From assembly GCA_025201375.1 (NCBI GenBank), contig JAIWZP010000047.1, forward strand, positions 1 to 64,000: DNA of 64,000 nucleotides, given 5' to 3'. The notes under the pieces were generated by a model. The model saw only the letters and a program-made list of their open reading frames with translations. It was not told where the DNA came from and made no database searches. The position numbers and the translations under genes were made by a program. Positions 33,011 to 44,799 of this stretch are shown here, piece by piece. Source of the stretch: Gongronella butleri (taxonomy: Eukaryota > Mucoromycota > Mucoromycetes > Mucorales > Cunninghamellaceae). Each line of letters starts with the position of its first letter. Within the stretch, counting starts at the first letter, position 1.

Positions 33011-33670
33011 GGGTTGGGAGCTCGACCACCTTCATTTTTAATTTGCGCGTGGCGCGCCCTCATTCATTTGCGGGAGCCAAAAGCTAAGCTCTGCTCAAGT
33101 TTTCTAGCTTGTCTCTACACAATTGAACACGTTTCGGGTCTTTGCGCTGCCTAGACGACAAGTATTACTAGCAATTTCCTCCCAAAAGTTAACATCCATA
33201 GTGTTTTTGGTGTGGATCTCGTCCAAATAATTTCAAATTTTAGACATATGGTGATTGGTGGCTCGCGATTCAACAATGTCAAGTTTGCAAGAGATTGAAT
33301 CATGGCAAGACCAGCAATTTGTCAAATTAGTGCATTTTTTGGAGGGTTAAAGCCTTGATCAGTATGGCTTGCTCAGTAAAAACCTGATTCAGGTGGTTTG
33401 TACATGTGCTCGTCACGTTTTATACAATAAAAGACATGTCAATCAATTGAGAGATTGCTCAGGCGACAGGCATAATTGTGCCATTTTCAAAAATGCAAAA
33501 AAAAAGGGACGACAAATAATGGCAAAATGACGCGTCGCTTCCCATCCGTCCTTTTGTTTCGTTGGCTCCACTTTGCAATGCCCCATTGGTATGTCGACGC
33601 ATGCCAGGAATGATGATGTATAGTTTTTCTCTTTTTTTTTTTACGATTTATTGCAGAAAAATAAAAAAAA
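33011..33670. other. intergenic, no gene seen
   Basis: Only short frames. A phrase AAATTAGTGCATTTTT at about 33324 recurs at about 46321, so at least part of this is further repeat debris. The final 60 bases are the 3' flank of the ubiquilin gene. Confidence 0.45.
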
Positions 33671-34822
33671 TCACATGTTTCCGCTAAAGAGCATTTCAAT
33701 GGCCGCGTTGACGTTGCCGCCGGTGGCCAGCAGTGCGCGGATGTTTTTGGCAGCGTCCCAGAAGCCCATTTCGTTCAATTGCTGCAATTGGACCTGGAAA
33801 CGCTCCTCGGGAGGCCGTGAGTCGGCAGGGGCGGCAGGGGCTGCGCCGGCGCCACCACCACCAAGGAGAGCGGCGAGACTTTGCTGAATTTGAGGGTCCA
33901 TGGCATTGTTGCCTGCGCCGGCCAAGGAGGCAAAAGGATTGAAAGGTGGGGGTGCGTTGTTGGTGGTATTGTTGTTGGCATCGGTGGCAGCAGCATTGGG
34001 CGCAGGCGGGAAGCCTCCTGCCCCAGGGCCTCCAAAGCCCATGGACTGAGCATATTGCTGCATGGCGGTCATTTGGCGCAAATAGTCGGGATTGCTCAAC
34101 ATTTGGCGGAATTCTGGCGATTGGAGCATTTGGCGGACCTGAGGGCCCATGGCGGACAGTTGAGGGTTGCTTGCGATGATGGAGTCGAGGACCGAGGGGT
34201 TTTGCAGGATGGACGACATGTATTGAAGAAAAGCAGGGTTCTGCATCATTTGATTCATCATATTGGCGTCGGGCATGCCCATGCCGCCCATGCCACCTCC
34301 CATTCCGCCGCCCATGCCACCGCCCATGCCACCCATGCCACCCATCGCGCTAAACATGTCGAATGGATTGCCAGCGGCAGCATTGGTATTGGTGGTGGGC
34401 ACTTGTTGTGCCGGTGTCGTCGTTGCTGGCGCTGTGGATGGCGTCGTGGCCGGTGTGCTGCTGCTGGAATTGGTCGTGGCTGCTGCCGTACTAGACGCGG
34501 CTGGCTTGGCTAAAACGCAAAAAAAGGAAACAAAAAAAATGAGCCAAACGCGTCATTCAGAACCATTGAGAGGCCCCAATTGAGCCTTACCACCAGCTCC
34601 CTTGACCATGTGGACCGTATTTCCGTCGGCCAATTTGCAGCTTTCTAAGGTATCAGCATCTTTCAGGACACGGCCAGAATAGATCAGGCGCTGGCTCTCT
34701 GCAGGGACGTCGGCCTCGGCAGCAATAGCCGTCTTTAGGTCAAGCACCGTCTTGCTCGTGTCAATGGTGATGACAAACTTTTTGTCGCTGGAAGACTTGA
34801 CGTTGACACTGATCGAGCTCAT
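33671..34822 (-). CDS. DSK2: ubiquilin (Dsk2-like UBL-UBA shuttle protein)
   Basis: Two exons (34822-34591 and 34509-33671) give 356 residues. Residues 1-75 are a ubiquitin-like domain ([34 protein letters not shown]). After a Ser/Thr/Ala/Pro linker and a Met-Gly repeat (GGMGGMGGG units) comes an STI1-type segment ([33 protein letters not shown]). The C-terminus is a UBA domain ([28 protein letters not shown]) ending at the stop. Such proteins carry ubiquitylated clients to the proteasome and chaperone membrane proteins in cytosol and nucleus. It is shorter than yeast or human relatives but architecturally complete. It lies 3' of RPA34 on the same strand with a gap of about 260 bases. Confidence 0.95.
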
Positions 34823-35080
34823 CAGATGAGGAACAAAGGAAAAGCAAGAATAAAAAAAAAAGAAAAGAAAAAGAAGGTGCCGGAATCTCGATTTTTGAAC
34901 AAAATCCCATTTTTGTTTTTGGCAGGCGACGTACGCCCTGCGCTCACGATTCTCCCAAAAAAGGCACCACCACGCAAGCACCCACAAATTATGCTTTTTA
35001 CGAAATGCTTTATGATCAAAATGCGTGTTTATCTATGCAATTATGCAATTGGGGGATGAAAACCCAGAGTGGATGGCTAT

Positions 35081-35901
35081 CTAGTGCTTCTTTTTGTGTT
35101 TTTTCTCCTTCTTTTCCTTCTTCTCCTTTTTGGCCTTGGTGTCATCGTCGTCGCCCTTGGTCACCTTGCGCTTTTTGGCCGGCGCAGGCGCGTCACCCAT
35201 GGAAACGTCGTCTCCGTCGTCATTGGGCGCGCGCGTGTCGAAGCCGTACGGCTTGAAGCGCATCTTCAGGCCCTCGGGGTGCGTGCGCTTCTCCAGCGGC
35301 CGGTCGCGGATCGACTCTGCGAGCGCCGTGCCATCGGGGATGCTGATTTCCTCGTCCAGAATCATAAACGTCGACACCGCCTTTGGTGCAAACGTCAAAC
35401 GGCCATCTCCGGACGGCACAAGGCACTCAAAGCCATGCATCTCCTGCCCGCTCACACCAACATCTTTTTCGCCCGATGGCACCTTGTACATGGTATATTT
35501 GTCGTTTCCAAGCATCAGGCGGCTCTGCGCCTTGCCAGATTTGTTGCTTTGGTTCAACGTCATTGAACAAAGGTCCTCTGCAGACACCTAGAGCACAAAG
35601 AGACACAAAGAAACACAGCTGTCAGCACGCGCAATTCCTCATTTTTCGAGTTTTTGTCTTTTTTTCGTCGTTTTTGTCGCCTCGTTACCTCGGCTGGCAC
35701 TCGGATCAGCCAGAGCTCCTTGTCGTCGTCGTCCTCGATATGTGTGGTATCAAACACGGTCTCGCTGTGGCCGTCCACAATAGTGAAACCTTCTGGTAAG
35801 CTGCAAAAACAAAATAAAAAAAGACAAATTGAGCCTCCGTCTCACTTCAAATTCGCTCTTGCGCTCTCGCAGACTTACTGGTCGTCGAGGGTGAACGCCA
35901 T
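35081..35901 (-). CDS. RPA34: RNA polymerase I subunit RPA34 (A34.5/CD3EAP)
   Basis: Three exons (35901-35879, 35800-35689, 35587-35081) join to 213 residues; the first coding exon has only 23 nt. Recognition rests on the ELWLIRVPAE motif, the following beta-rich dimerisation part (MYKVPSGEKDVGVSGQ, RLTFAPKAVSTFMIL, IPDGTALAESIRDRP) and the lysine-rich tail (KKEKKEKKEKKHKKKH), typical of A34.5, which pairs with A49 as the TFIIF-like subcomplex of polymerase I and acts in the nucleolus. An acidic stretch precedes the basic tail. The gene is divergent from the U2 snRNA, sharing about 280 bases between start points. Confidence 0.88.
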
Positions 35902-36140
35902 GGAGTTGTGTATGTGTGTATGTGGTGGGTGTACGAAAAAAAAAAAAAATGAAAGAGAGAATCCTGCGGCTTGACAATTTTGCCCGGACTTTGGTGTCGC
36001 TCGCCCCCGCGCTTGCACTGTTATCCATTTTTGGAAGCCGCACCTGCCTTTGAAAGAATTTTTTTCATCCTTGGCACGGGTCTGACTCGGGTCCACACGT
36101 CACGCAAAGAAAAAAAATAATTTTTTTTCAAAAAAAAAAG

Positions 36141-36150
36141 TATAAAAGGG
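36141..36150 (+). promoter_or_regulatory. TATA box of the U2 snRNA gene
   Basis: TATAAAAGGG lies about 35-40 bases upstream of the U2 5' end, the spacing expected for a pol II snRNA promoter in fungi. An A/T homopolymer block (36105-36140) sits just upstream. Confidence 0.7.
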
Positions 36151-36179
36151 CCGCCCTCCTCCAAAGCTCATGCAACCTT

Positions 36180-36370
36180 ATCCTCTCAGGCCTTTTGGCT
36201 AAGATCAAGTGTAGTATCTGTTCTTTATAGTTTAACAACTATAATGCGGTTCATAGAACCGCTGTTGTTATTCTAATTTTTTTGCTCCAGGTCTTACAAG
36301 CTCTGGCTTGCCATCTTGTTCGACCACAGATGTCCTTTGCCTTACACTTTACGCAATGTGACGTCGACCC
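36180..36370 (+). ncRNA. U2 spliceosomal snRNA
   Basis: The 5' part is the deeply conserved U2 sequence: CTTTTGGCTAAGATCAAG, then the branch-site recognition element GTAGTA (36211-36216) and TCTGTTCTT. Stem-loop IIa (TATAGTTTAACAACTATA) and a strong IIb hairpin (GCGGTTC loop GAACCGC) follow, then an Sm-site-like AATTTTTTTG at about 36275-36285 and a 3' stem region. The 5' end is placed at ATCCTCTC. The 3' end is not marked by a clear signal and is set near the usual length of about 190 nt. It pairs with the intron branch point in pre-mRNA splicing, consistent with the intron-rich genes here. Confidence 0.95.
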
Positions 36371-37502
36371 CCCCCCTTTTAATTGAAAAATCAAATGAAA
36401 AAAACGAGTGGAAAAGAGTTGGAGGTGTTTGAACGGGCTTTTTTTTTTGCGAGACAAGTGGCCAGGCTATTTTTTTTCACGGGAGGGCTTTACAGGGTCA
36501 ATTCGTACCCCTTTGCGTGGCAGGTAGCCAAGTAAAGTGAGCGGTTGGACATTTGGATTTGGGCAAAAAGACGCATTTCTTATCATTTTTCCGGAAAGCC
36601 TTCGAGAGAGGCGTGTCAAAGACGCGTCCATTGTTATGGTCATTGCACCAAGGTGCTGTGTGTTGCGAAGGAATCTCTCTACAGGATGCAGCACGTTTCT
36701 ATGTCATTGTTCCTTTGTCCGTCAATTTTTTTCGAAGAAAAACTAATGATTTTGACCCATTTGCGGCAAGAGGGAGCGTGTGGATGCTTGCGGCACTCGG
36801 CGCAGAGACAGCCTTGCCCAAGAAATGATGGGATGATCACCTGATGTTGCTCCTTTTTGCCCAATGGCTGCTTTCTTCCACCCCCCCTTTTTTTTGTCTG
36901 TCTCCTATTTTTTCGACGTGCTCCGGCAAAAGGTGGACTGACGTTTGCAGACGCGTTTGATGATTTTTTTTTAACAAAGAATAACTGGGGTGATGGGGCA
37001 AAAGCATGCCAAGGAGCCATTTTTGTTCGCATTTCAAAGCGTTTTTGCCATTTCGTATCAATGAAGCAAGGACGTTGCCATTGGTGCCGACAATAAAGTG
37101 CGGGCGAACCTTGTTTTTTTTGGGATGTATGGCGTCATGGGGGCACTGGAGAGTGAGAGAACATCTTGGAAGGGCAAATGTGTCAAGAAGGTTGGGCTGG
37201 CTGGGGGAGTATTTTTCATGATCTTGGCAAGCGGGCACCAATTTCTCACGTTGTTGACGCTGATTGGTTTGGGTCAATTTGCTCGGTCGGCCCAAGCAAG
37301 CAGCAATTGGGGCATGGGGGCGGCAGGCGAGCACAATCAATGGGGCTGTCTGGCTCCACCTTGCCATCAGGCTCAACGTGATTGGCGGAATTTCAATCCT
37401 TTGACCTGCATGAAAATAGCAAATAAAAGGCAACTCAATTTCACACACTCTTTTTCTTCCATTTTTTTTTCAGCCCTTTTTCTTTTCTTTCCTGACATAC
37501 CT
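36371..37502. other. intergenic, no gene seen
   Basis: Overlapping short frames on both strands with no motif or splice structure. The last 60 bases before 37503 are C/T-rich with a long T run and are the likely leader of the lipase gene. Confidence 0.5.
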
Positions 37503-38815
37503 ATGACCACTGCTGTACCTCTATCCATGTACCTGTATTCTTATCTACAACATAGCTGGAATCCCAGCTCGCTGTCGTCGACAACGGCGTCGCTACGACA
37601 AATGCTCCTGCCTGCGTCCACGACGACGACGACGACAAAAACAAGGGGCACCACCGCTTCTCCGTCGTCCTCTTCTTTACACACGTCAGCGACCACGGCC
37701 GTCACCACCACCACGCCCCCCTCGGATACCCCGGCGACATTGTTGCCGTCTCAGCATACCCCCATCTCTTTGCCACCCTCGTCGCTCGATGCATCCTTGG
37801 CTACGGATCTTTGCTTGCTTTCCCCCGTGACGCCGCGCTATCGCATCCCTCGCGCGCCCATTGTGCTGTGCCACGGCCTCTATGGCTTTGACCGCATGGG
37901 CCCCGAGCGCGTCCCTGCTTTGCAAGTTCACTATTGGAACGAGATTGAACAGGCTCTCAAAAAGATGGGCTGTCAGGTCGTCATCACCTCGGTGCCAAAG
38001 ACGGAGAGCATCTCCAAGCGCGCCCAGTCGCTACACAACGTCCTGTCCTCCATTGTCTCCAACCGACAGATCAATCTCGTCGCACACTCTATGGTAAGGC
38101 AAAAAAAAAATTGAAAATCACAAAAACGTGCACAGGCTCATTGTTATCTCGCACTCGTTTTAGGGCGGCCTCGATTGCAGGTACCTTTTGTCACACATCA
38201 AGCAGCGGTCGTACCAGGTCAATTCCTTGTCTACCATCTGTACGCCGCATCGAGGCTCGTCACTGACCGATTGGTTCCGCGACACGGTCGGTGTGGCCCA
38301 ATTGATGGATACAGACGCGCTTCCATCGTCACCATCCCTTGCCACGGCGCAGCAACAACAAAATGTGCGCTTTTTAGCCCAATGGTTCGATACCCCTGCT
38401 TACAGCAACCTGACCACGGACTATTGCCAAAAGATCTTTAATCCCTCGACCCCTGATGACCCTAATGTCTCGTACTACTCGTACACGGCGCGCGCATCCG
38501 TCACTCCTTGGTCGTCCTTGCTCTTTTTGCCCTGGCAGCTAATCCACCAAATTGAGGGTGCAAATGACGGCATTGTCAGCGTGTCCAGTGGCCAATGGGG
38601 CCAGCACGTAAAGACCGTCGATGCCGACCATTGGGACTTTACCGGCAAAAGGTAAGAACAAAAAAAGAAAAGGAAAAAAAAAGAAAAAGGCGAACACATC
38701 TCTCATTCCTTCTTTTTTTTTAAGTGTGATTCCCTACCGCTGGAAAGACAATGACTTTGATCGATCGCAATTCTATGTTGAATTGGCACACAATTTGTAT
38801 TTGAATGGCCATTAA
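37503..38815 (+). CDS. TGL2: triacylglycerol lipase, Tgl2-like alpha/beta hydrolase
   Basis: Three exons, about 37503-38093, 38164-38651 and from about 38724 to the stop. An N-terminal Thr/Ser-rich region of about 110 residues precedes the hydrolase fold, which starts at APIVLCHGLYGFDRMG (oxyanion HG). The nucleophile motif is AHSMGGLDCRYLL, with the Ser just before an intron, so the motif is split between exons 1 and 2. NSLSTICTPHRGSSLTDW, a likely catalytic Asp in GANDGIVSVSSGQWG and the His in DADHWDFTG complete the triad. The layout matches Burkholderia-type bacterial lipases and yeast Tgl2, which acts on tri- and diacylglycerol and is mitochondrial in yeast. Localisation here is not clear from the N-terminus, which is not a classic signal peptide. 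Confidence 0.85.
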
Positions 38816-39149
38816 AAAGCACCTTGCATTAAAAAAAAAAAGACATGCAAAAAGAGCGTGTGTGAGATTAAATGAGGATGAACCACGTGCTGGATGTATT
38901 CATTCATCCCAGGAACAAAAACGTGCCCCCTTTTTTGATGACGATGCCGTGACGCTGTGCAAAATGGATCTACGAGGCACGTTCCTTTTCGAGTTTAGCC
39001 CTGGCTGGGGACGAAACAGAAACCAACCTTTTTTTTTTTTTTTCCAACCACTTGTCTCCTTTTTCTTGACTTTTTTTTTTCTTTCTTTCACTTGGTCGTT
39101 TTGCACTTCTACCCTCTCCCTTGCCACTCTTTCTTTTTATCACACTTTC
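38816..39149. other. intergenic, promoter/leader of EHD gene
   Basis: A long frame extends through this from 38805 into EHD exon 1, but its residues are low-complexity readings of T runs (39031-39046, 39070-39080). The C/T-rich 60 bases before 39150 are the probable 5' UTR. Confidence 0.5.
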
Positions 39150-41027
39150 ATGCTAAACAAAAGCGACAAGTCCAGCTCGCGCGTAAATTCTCCTGCGCAG
39201 AATATCAACTCGTGGAACGACGAGGACTATGACCGAGTTATCGACGGTGTCAAGCGTATCTATCAGTCCAAGATCAAGCCCTTGGAGGTGACATACAACT
39301 TTGAAGGTAAAAGCAATAGGGTGCGCCACGGGGGGCGAACAATTCATGCGATTTTATTTGGAGTGGGAGCTCATTCACGGTCGCGTCCCTTTTTTTTCTG
39401 GTTTTGAAGGCTTCCACTCGTCGCCGCTCACCGACTCGGACATTGAAGCCAAGCCGATTGTCTTGCTCATCGGTCAATATTCCACGGTAAGAAAGGAGAC
39501 AATGGCTATTCTCGGCCAAAAAAAAGGGGGGGGGAAGAAAGGAGCCCTCATCTGGCTCGTTTTTTTGCATGAATTAGGGCAAGACGACGTTCATCAACTA
39601 TTTGCTGGACAAGGCGTATCCTGGCGAGCACATTGGCGTCGAGCCCACAACGGACCGATTTGTGGCCGTCATGCAGGGCGAAGAGGACCGCGTGATTCCC
39701 GGCAATGCCGCTGCGGTCAACAAAGATTTGCCTTTCCAGGGCCTCAATCGCTTTGGCCAAGCGTTCCTCTCGCGCTTCCAGGTGTCGCAGACCAATTCGC
39801 CCGTGCTCAGCGAGATGACCATTATTGATACGCCCGGCATCCTTGCTGGCGACAAGCAGCGCGTCGATCGCGGCTACAATTTTACCCAGGTCATTGACTG
39901 GTTTGCGCAGCGCGCCGACCTGATTCTGCTTCTCTTTGACTCGCACAAGCTCGACATCTCGGACGAGTTCAAGTTGGCCATTCACTCGCTGCGCGGCCAA
40001 GAGGAAAAAATCCGCGTCGTCCTCAACAAGAGCGACATGGTCAACCAACAGCAGCTCATGCGTGTCTACGGTGCCATGATGTGGTCGCTGGGCAAGGTCG
40101 TCCAGACGCCAGAGGTCATGCGCGTCTATCTCGGGTCTTTTTGGACGGAGAAACCCGTCAATTGTTTCGAGGATTGCCGTGATCTCATCGAAGCCGAGTC
40201 AAAGGACCTGCTGCGCGACCTAAAGAACCTGCGCCGCAATGCCGCCGTCCGCAAGGTCAATGAAATCGTCAAGCGCGCAAGACTCGCTCGCGTAAGTCAC
40301 GAAAAAAAGCGTTGTATGTGGAAGCGGGCCAAAAAAAAAAAAAAAGAAACTCATTGCATTTGATTTCTAGGTGCACGCGTTGATCATTGGCCACCTGAAA
40401 AAAGAGATGCCGGCCATGTTTGGCAAAAAGAAAAAGAGCGCAAAGTTGCTAGACAATCTCGAGCTCGAATTCCAAAAGATTCAGCAGCGACACCATGTGC
40501 CGGCAGGCGATTTCCCGAATCCCGAGGTGTTCAAGCAAAATTTGGCACTCTACGACATGGACAAGTTCAAGTCGCTCAAGGAGGATCTCCTGACACGTGT
40601 GGACGAGGCATTGTCGACGGATTTGCCGCGCGTCATGGAGCTTTTCCCGCAAGGCAATCGTGAATTGGCCGAGGCAGAGCGCAATCCTTTTGATATGGAC
40701 GAGCCCACGGGTTCCAATGGCCACCTGCCGCCTTCGTACTGGCATTACTCGTCCATTGACACGTCCACCTACTCGCGTCAATTCCAGCAGCTGCATCCAC
40801 GCGAGGGCAAGGTCAGCGGCGCCGCCGCCAAGCCAGTGCTTCAAGAGAGCGGGTTGCCCACCGAGCAGCTTGCCAAGATCTGGCGCCTCGCTGACTGGGA
40901 CGCCGATGGTTATCTGGACACGGACGAATTTGCCGTCGCCATGCATCTCATCAAGGCCGCCCAGTCAGGCACGCCTTTGCCCGAGAAGCTGCCCTCTGAG
41001 ATGATGCCCTCTCGCAAGTTGTATTAG
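39150..41027 (+). CDS. EHD-family dynamin-like ATPase (RME-1/EHD1 type)
   Basis: Four exons (39150-39306, 39410-39486, 39578-40291, 40371-41027) give 534 residues, the same length as animal EHD1. After the N-terminal helix region comes the G domain: P-loop GQYSTGKTT, split by intron 2, then TPGILAGDKQRVDRGYNF with switch II DTPG, and NKSD. The helical domain follows (FGKKKKSAKLLDNLELEFQKIQ). The C-terminus is an EH domain with one good EF-hand loop DWDADGYLDTDEF (about 491-503), which binds NPF peptides. EHDs bind ATP, form rings on membranes and drive recycling from endosomes. A NPF sequence (ERNPFDMDEP) precedes the EH domain, as in animals. The family is absent from yeast but known in other fungi. 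Confidence 0.96.
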
Positions 41028-41286
41028 TCGTCCTTATTTTTTTTTTTTTTGTCATCCGACCCTTGCACATCCATCATCTCGCTTCCTTCATCCCTATCCT
41101 TTAGATTTTTCTACCTCGTATCATCACTGCTCGTAATAAAAAAGAAGAAACAGGTCCCTGGTTCGCGTCAATTTGTCTCTTGAATTCGCCACAAGTTTCA
41201 AAAGCCCGCCACCAAAAGGGCTCGTGCCTTTTTTTCGCTTCTCCTCTGTTCTCGTCGTCTTTTTTTTTCTCTTTCATTTTCGCGTC

Positions 41287-42171
41287 ATGTCATCCACGTA
41301 TCCTCAACAGCCCAACGCACAAAGAATGTCGACGTCGTCCCTACCACCACCACAGCAACAGCAACAGCTCACGCAAGCACTCGTCAATGAGAGCTGCATG
41401 GACTTTTTTCTTATTGAAATGGTCGATACCATCTGCCGCACCACCATCACAGAACCCGACGCGGACATTGATGCCGTCTTTTACAAGCTAGAGACGCTTG
41501 GCTTCTCGGTGGGCCAGCGACTGATAGAAAGGTAAGCCACCACGCGCTCCAATTCTGCCACACGCGCCCGCAATTGGCCTCGTTGCTCGCCCGCGTCGCT
41601 CACATTTTGCCCCAGGTTCACTCAGGACAGACCAAGATTCGTTGATACCCTGGATGTCGTCAAATTCATTTGCAAGGAGCTCTGGACCATCATGTTTAAG
41701 AAGCAAATTGACAATTTGAAAACAAATCACAGAGTATGTTCATCTTTGTGTCGCGACGCGTGACATTTTTTTGCTCATCCATCAATTTTTTTATTGTTGT
41801 AGGGTGTCTACGTCTTGCAGGACAACAATTTCCGCTGGTTCATGCGCCTGTCGACCGATGTGGGTGGAGCAGATTCGGCAAAAAAGGCGACACCGGTAAA
41901 GAAAAAAAAAAGAGAAACAAAGTAGAAAAGCGTGAGGCAAAGAGATGTGTGTTGCTCAAGCACCGCACATGTATCCTCATAGTTCTTGTGGTTCCCCTGT
42001 GGCATCATCCGCGGCGCTCTGGCGAATCTAGGCGTCACCAGTGTTGTTGTCGCCGAGACGTCCAATTTGCCTCAATGTAAGTTTGCCTTTGGATCTTAAT
42101 AGCGCACAAACAAGATACTGACGTGTTTTAAAAAAATCACAGGTACTTTTCAAATCAAGATCGCCACTTAG
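41287..42171 (+). CDS. TRS33: TRAPP complex subunit Trs33/TRAPPC6
   Basis: Five exons, starting 41287-41531 and ending in a tiny last exon (about 42143-42171) reading CTFQIKIAT. The product is about 190 residues. After a Gln/Pro-rich start, [19 protein letters not shown], the helix [52 protein letters not shown] and [28 protein letters not shown] match the Bet3-superfamily member Trs33. It is a core TRAPP subunit that helps form the GEF platform for Ypt1/Rab1 at ER-Golgi. The N-terminal extension is longer than in most homologues. The start was chosen as the first ATG in frame with the domain. Confidence 0.92.
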
Positions 42172-42743
42172 ATGTCACTGATCTGCAACTCATACCTTAT
42201 TTTTCCCAATTAAATGGCATTTGAGAAAATATTTCGCCTTGACTCAGACCAGGGCTCTGGCCAAGCGACAAGCATATCATGGCGCGGATGTCTATTGGGA
42301 TTTGGGAATGCGTGATGCCTGATGCGAAAAAAGGCAGAGATGGCGATAATCGCTTTAGTGATTTTTACTGTAATGGGCTTTAAAGTCAAATTACTACTCT
42401 GTAGCCGATGCCATGACCCTATGCCTCTCACGCTCTCAGAGTTGGTGATGAGGACATCGATCGATTGATGCAAGCACGAAGCGCGGTATTGGCTTGTCTC
42501 TATTATAAAGATCAATCTTCAATAATCAGGAAGCACCCAAGAAAATACTCAAGCGCACAATTTTCGTGATGAAGGTGATCTTGCAATTTTTACAATAATA
42601 CTGTAGGTACTGTACGGTACTGTAGGTACAGCATATACACAATACGTACACAAATACAGTAAAGTGTTGCTCCGAGCATTTTATCATACTGTATAATCGC
42701 AATAGACGTAATCTGACGCGTACTGTTACTGTACAGTACAGTA
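42172..42743. other. intergenic, no gene seen
   Basis: Short frames only. From about 42598 the sequence is full of TACTGTAC/GGTACTGTA words, which continue up to the left end of the first hairpin element. Confidence 0.5.
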
Positions 42744-43772
42744 CAGTGCCCTCCCAAAAAAAAGTTGACACTTTGGCTATTGCTCCACAGTGTGAGGTGT
42801 CAAGCAATCACGTTAATCTGTTCTGTATTGATCAATAATGGCTCAAATGACATGAAATTTCGTAGAAACAATGATATAAAAGTGTAAAACAAGTTCTAAA
42901 ATTATGAACGGGATACAGCAAGCGGGTTTTGAAATAGAGCAAAAAAGGGGTACCTGACGCGTCACGCGACGCGACGCGTACCGTATCTACGCGTATACAA
43001 TGGCCTGTGGAGATGAAATGACATTATGAACACCATTTCCAATTTTTTTTGTGACGAGTGTAATGGTGCCTGATTGTATTTTATGAATCAATTCCATGTT
43101 ACATGCATCACATCGGTGCTGTGATCGATAAACGTAAAGTCATCATGTGACACGCGTCACCCGTCAGGCGCATCTGAAATAACAATATTCATTTCTGTCA
43201 TTTAATTTTAATCACTACTTGACTTAAAACCATTGTAATACTTTATTTTGAAGGACAAGAATAGGCTGTTATCAATTGGTTGACCAATAGGAGCATTACA
43301 GTACGACCATCATGTTAGGAAGAAAATCGCGACTTTTGACGCGTCTGACACGTGCACGCGTCGCATAATAATCTTACATTTAGCAATCACAGTACCGATG
43401 TGATGCATGTAACATGGAATTGATTCATAAAATACAATCAGGAACCATTACGCTCGTCATAAAAAATTTTGGAGATGGTGTTCATAATGTCATTTCATCT
43501 CCACAGGCCATTGTATACGCGTAGATACGGTACGCGTCGCGTCGCGTGACGCGTCAGGTACCCCTTTTTTGCTCTATTTCAAAACCCGCTTGCTATAGCC
43601 CGTTCATAATTTTAGAACTTGTTTTTACACTTTTATATCATTGTTTCTACGAAATTTCATGTCATTTGAGCCATTATTGATCAATACAGAACAGATTAAC
43701 GTGATTGCTTGACACCTCACACTGTAGAGCAATAGCCAAATAAAGTGCAAACTTTTTTTTGGGAGGGCACTG
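42744..43772. mobile_element. full-length hairpin (foldback) MITE, element 1
   Basis: The ends are CAGTGCCCTCCC and the reverse complement GGGAGGGCACTG, each followed inward by an A8/T8 tract, and TA dinucleotides flank both ends (42742-42743 and 43773-43774). The two arms, about 42744-43125 and 43390-43772, are nearly perfect inverted copies with few differences, leaving a spacer of about 260 bases. Both arms contain a run of GACGCGTCACGCGACGCGAC. No transposase is encoded. TA target and terminal CAGT suggest mobilisation by a Tc1/mariner-type enzyme (inference). Confidence 0.85.
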
Positions 43773-43779
43773 TACAGTA

Positions 43780-44782
43780 CAGTACCCTACCAAAAAAAAG
43801 CTACCCCCCTGGCAATTTTTTGCAAAGTGGCTGTCAAGTTAATCACGTTAATCTCTTCTGTATTGATCAGAAATGACTCCAATGACATGAAATTTTGTAC
43901 GAACAATGATTTCAAAGTATAAAAACGATTATAAAATTATGAAGTGGCCATAGCAAGCGGATTTTGAAATACACCAAAAAAGGGGTACCTGACGCGTCAC
44001 GCGACGCGACGCGTACTCACGCGTATACAATGGTGTGTGGGGATGAATTGACATTATGAACACCATCTCCAAATTTTTCTGCAATGAATGTGATAGTATC
44101 CGATTGTACTCTGTAAACCAATTTCATGGTACATGAATCACATCAGAGCTGTGACCTATTTTGTAAATCCGCACTGTGACGCGTCAGACGCGTCATAAGA
44201 TGGGATTTCCCCAACATGATCTTCGTGCTCTAAATTTTTAATAAAATTACAACCAACCGAAAACAGGCTATACTAAATCTTTAAATTAAATAATGTCACC
44301 GTGGTTTCGAACCAACAAAACGGTTAAATTTACGTGCCAGAGATGAAAATCGCTATTCCAGACGCGTCTGACGCGTGACGCGTCACAGTGCGGATTTACA
44401 AAATAGGTCACAGCTCTGATGCGATTCATGTACCATGAAATTGGTTTACAGAGTACAATCGGATACTATCACATTCATTGCAGAAAAATTTGGAGATGGT
44501 GCTCATAATGTCAATTCATCCCCACACACCATTGTATACGCGTGAGTACGCGTCGCGTCGCGTGACGCGTCAGGTACCCTTTTTTTGGTGTATTTCAAAA
44601 TCCGCTTGCTATGGCCACTTCATAATTTTATAATCGTTTTTATACTTTGAAATCATTGTTCGTACAAAATTTCATGTCATTGGAGTCATTTCTGATCAAT
44701 ACAGAAGAGATTAACGTGATTAACTTGACAGCCACTTTGCAAAAAATTGCCAGGGGGGTAGCTTTTTTTTGGTAGGGTACTG
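43780..44782. mobile_element. full-length hairpin (foldback) MITE, element 2
   Basis: Ends CAGTACCCTACC and GGTAGGGTACTG with A8/T8 tracts inside, flanked by TA (43778-43779 and 44783-44784). Arms about 43780-44165 and 44395-44782 are inverted copies; the spacer is about 230 bases. The arms are clearly related to those of element 1 but differ at many positions, so the pair is two family members side by side, seven bases apart. No coding capacity. Confidence 0.85.
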
Positions 44783-44799
44783 TACAGTACAGTACGATA

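Noticed and set aside
37098..37502. In-frame upstream extension of the lipase
   Set aside because: No signal or domain in the extension; it crosses the T-rich leader, so the ATG at 37503 is preferred.
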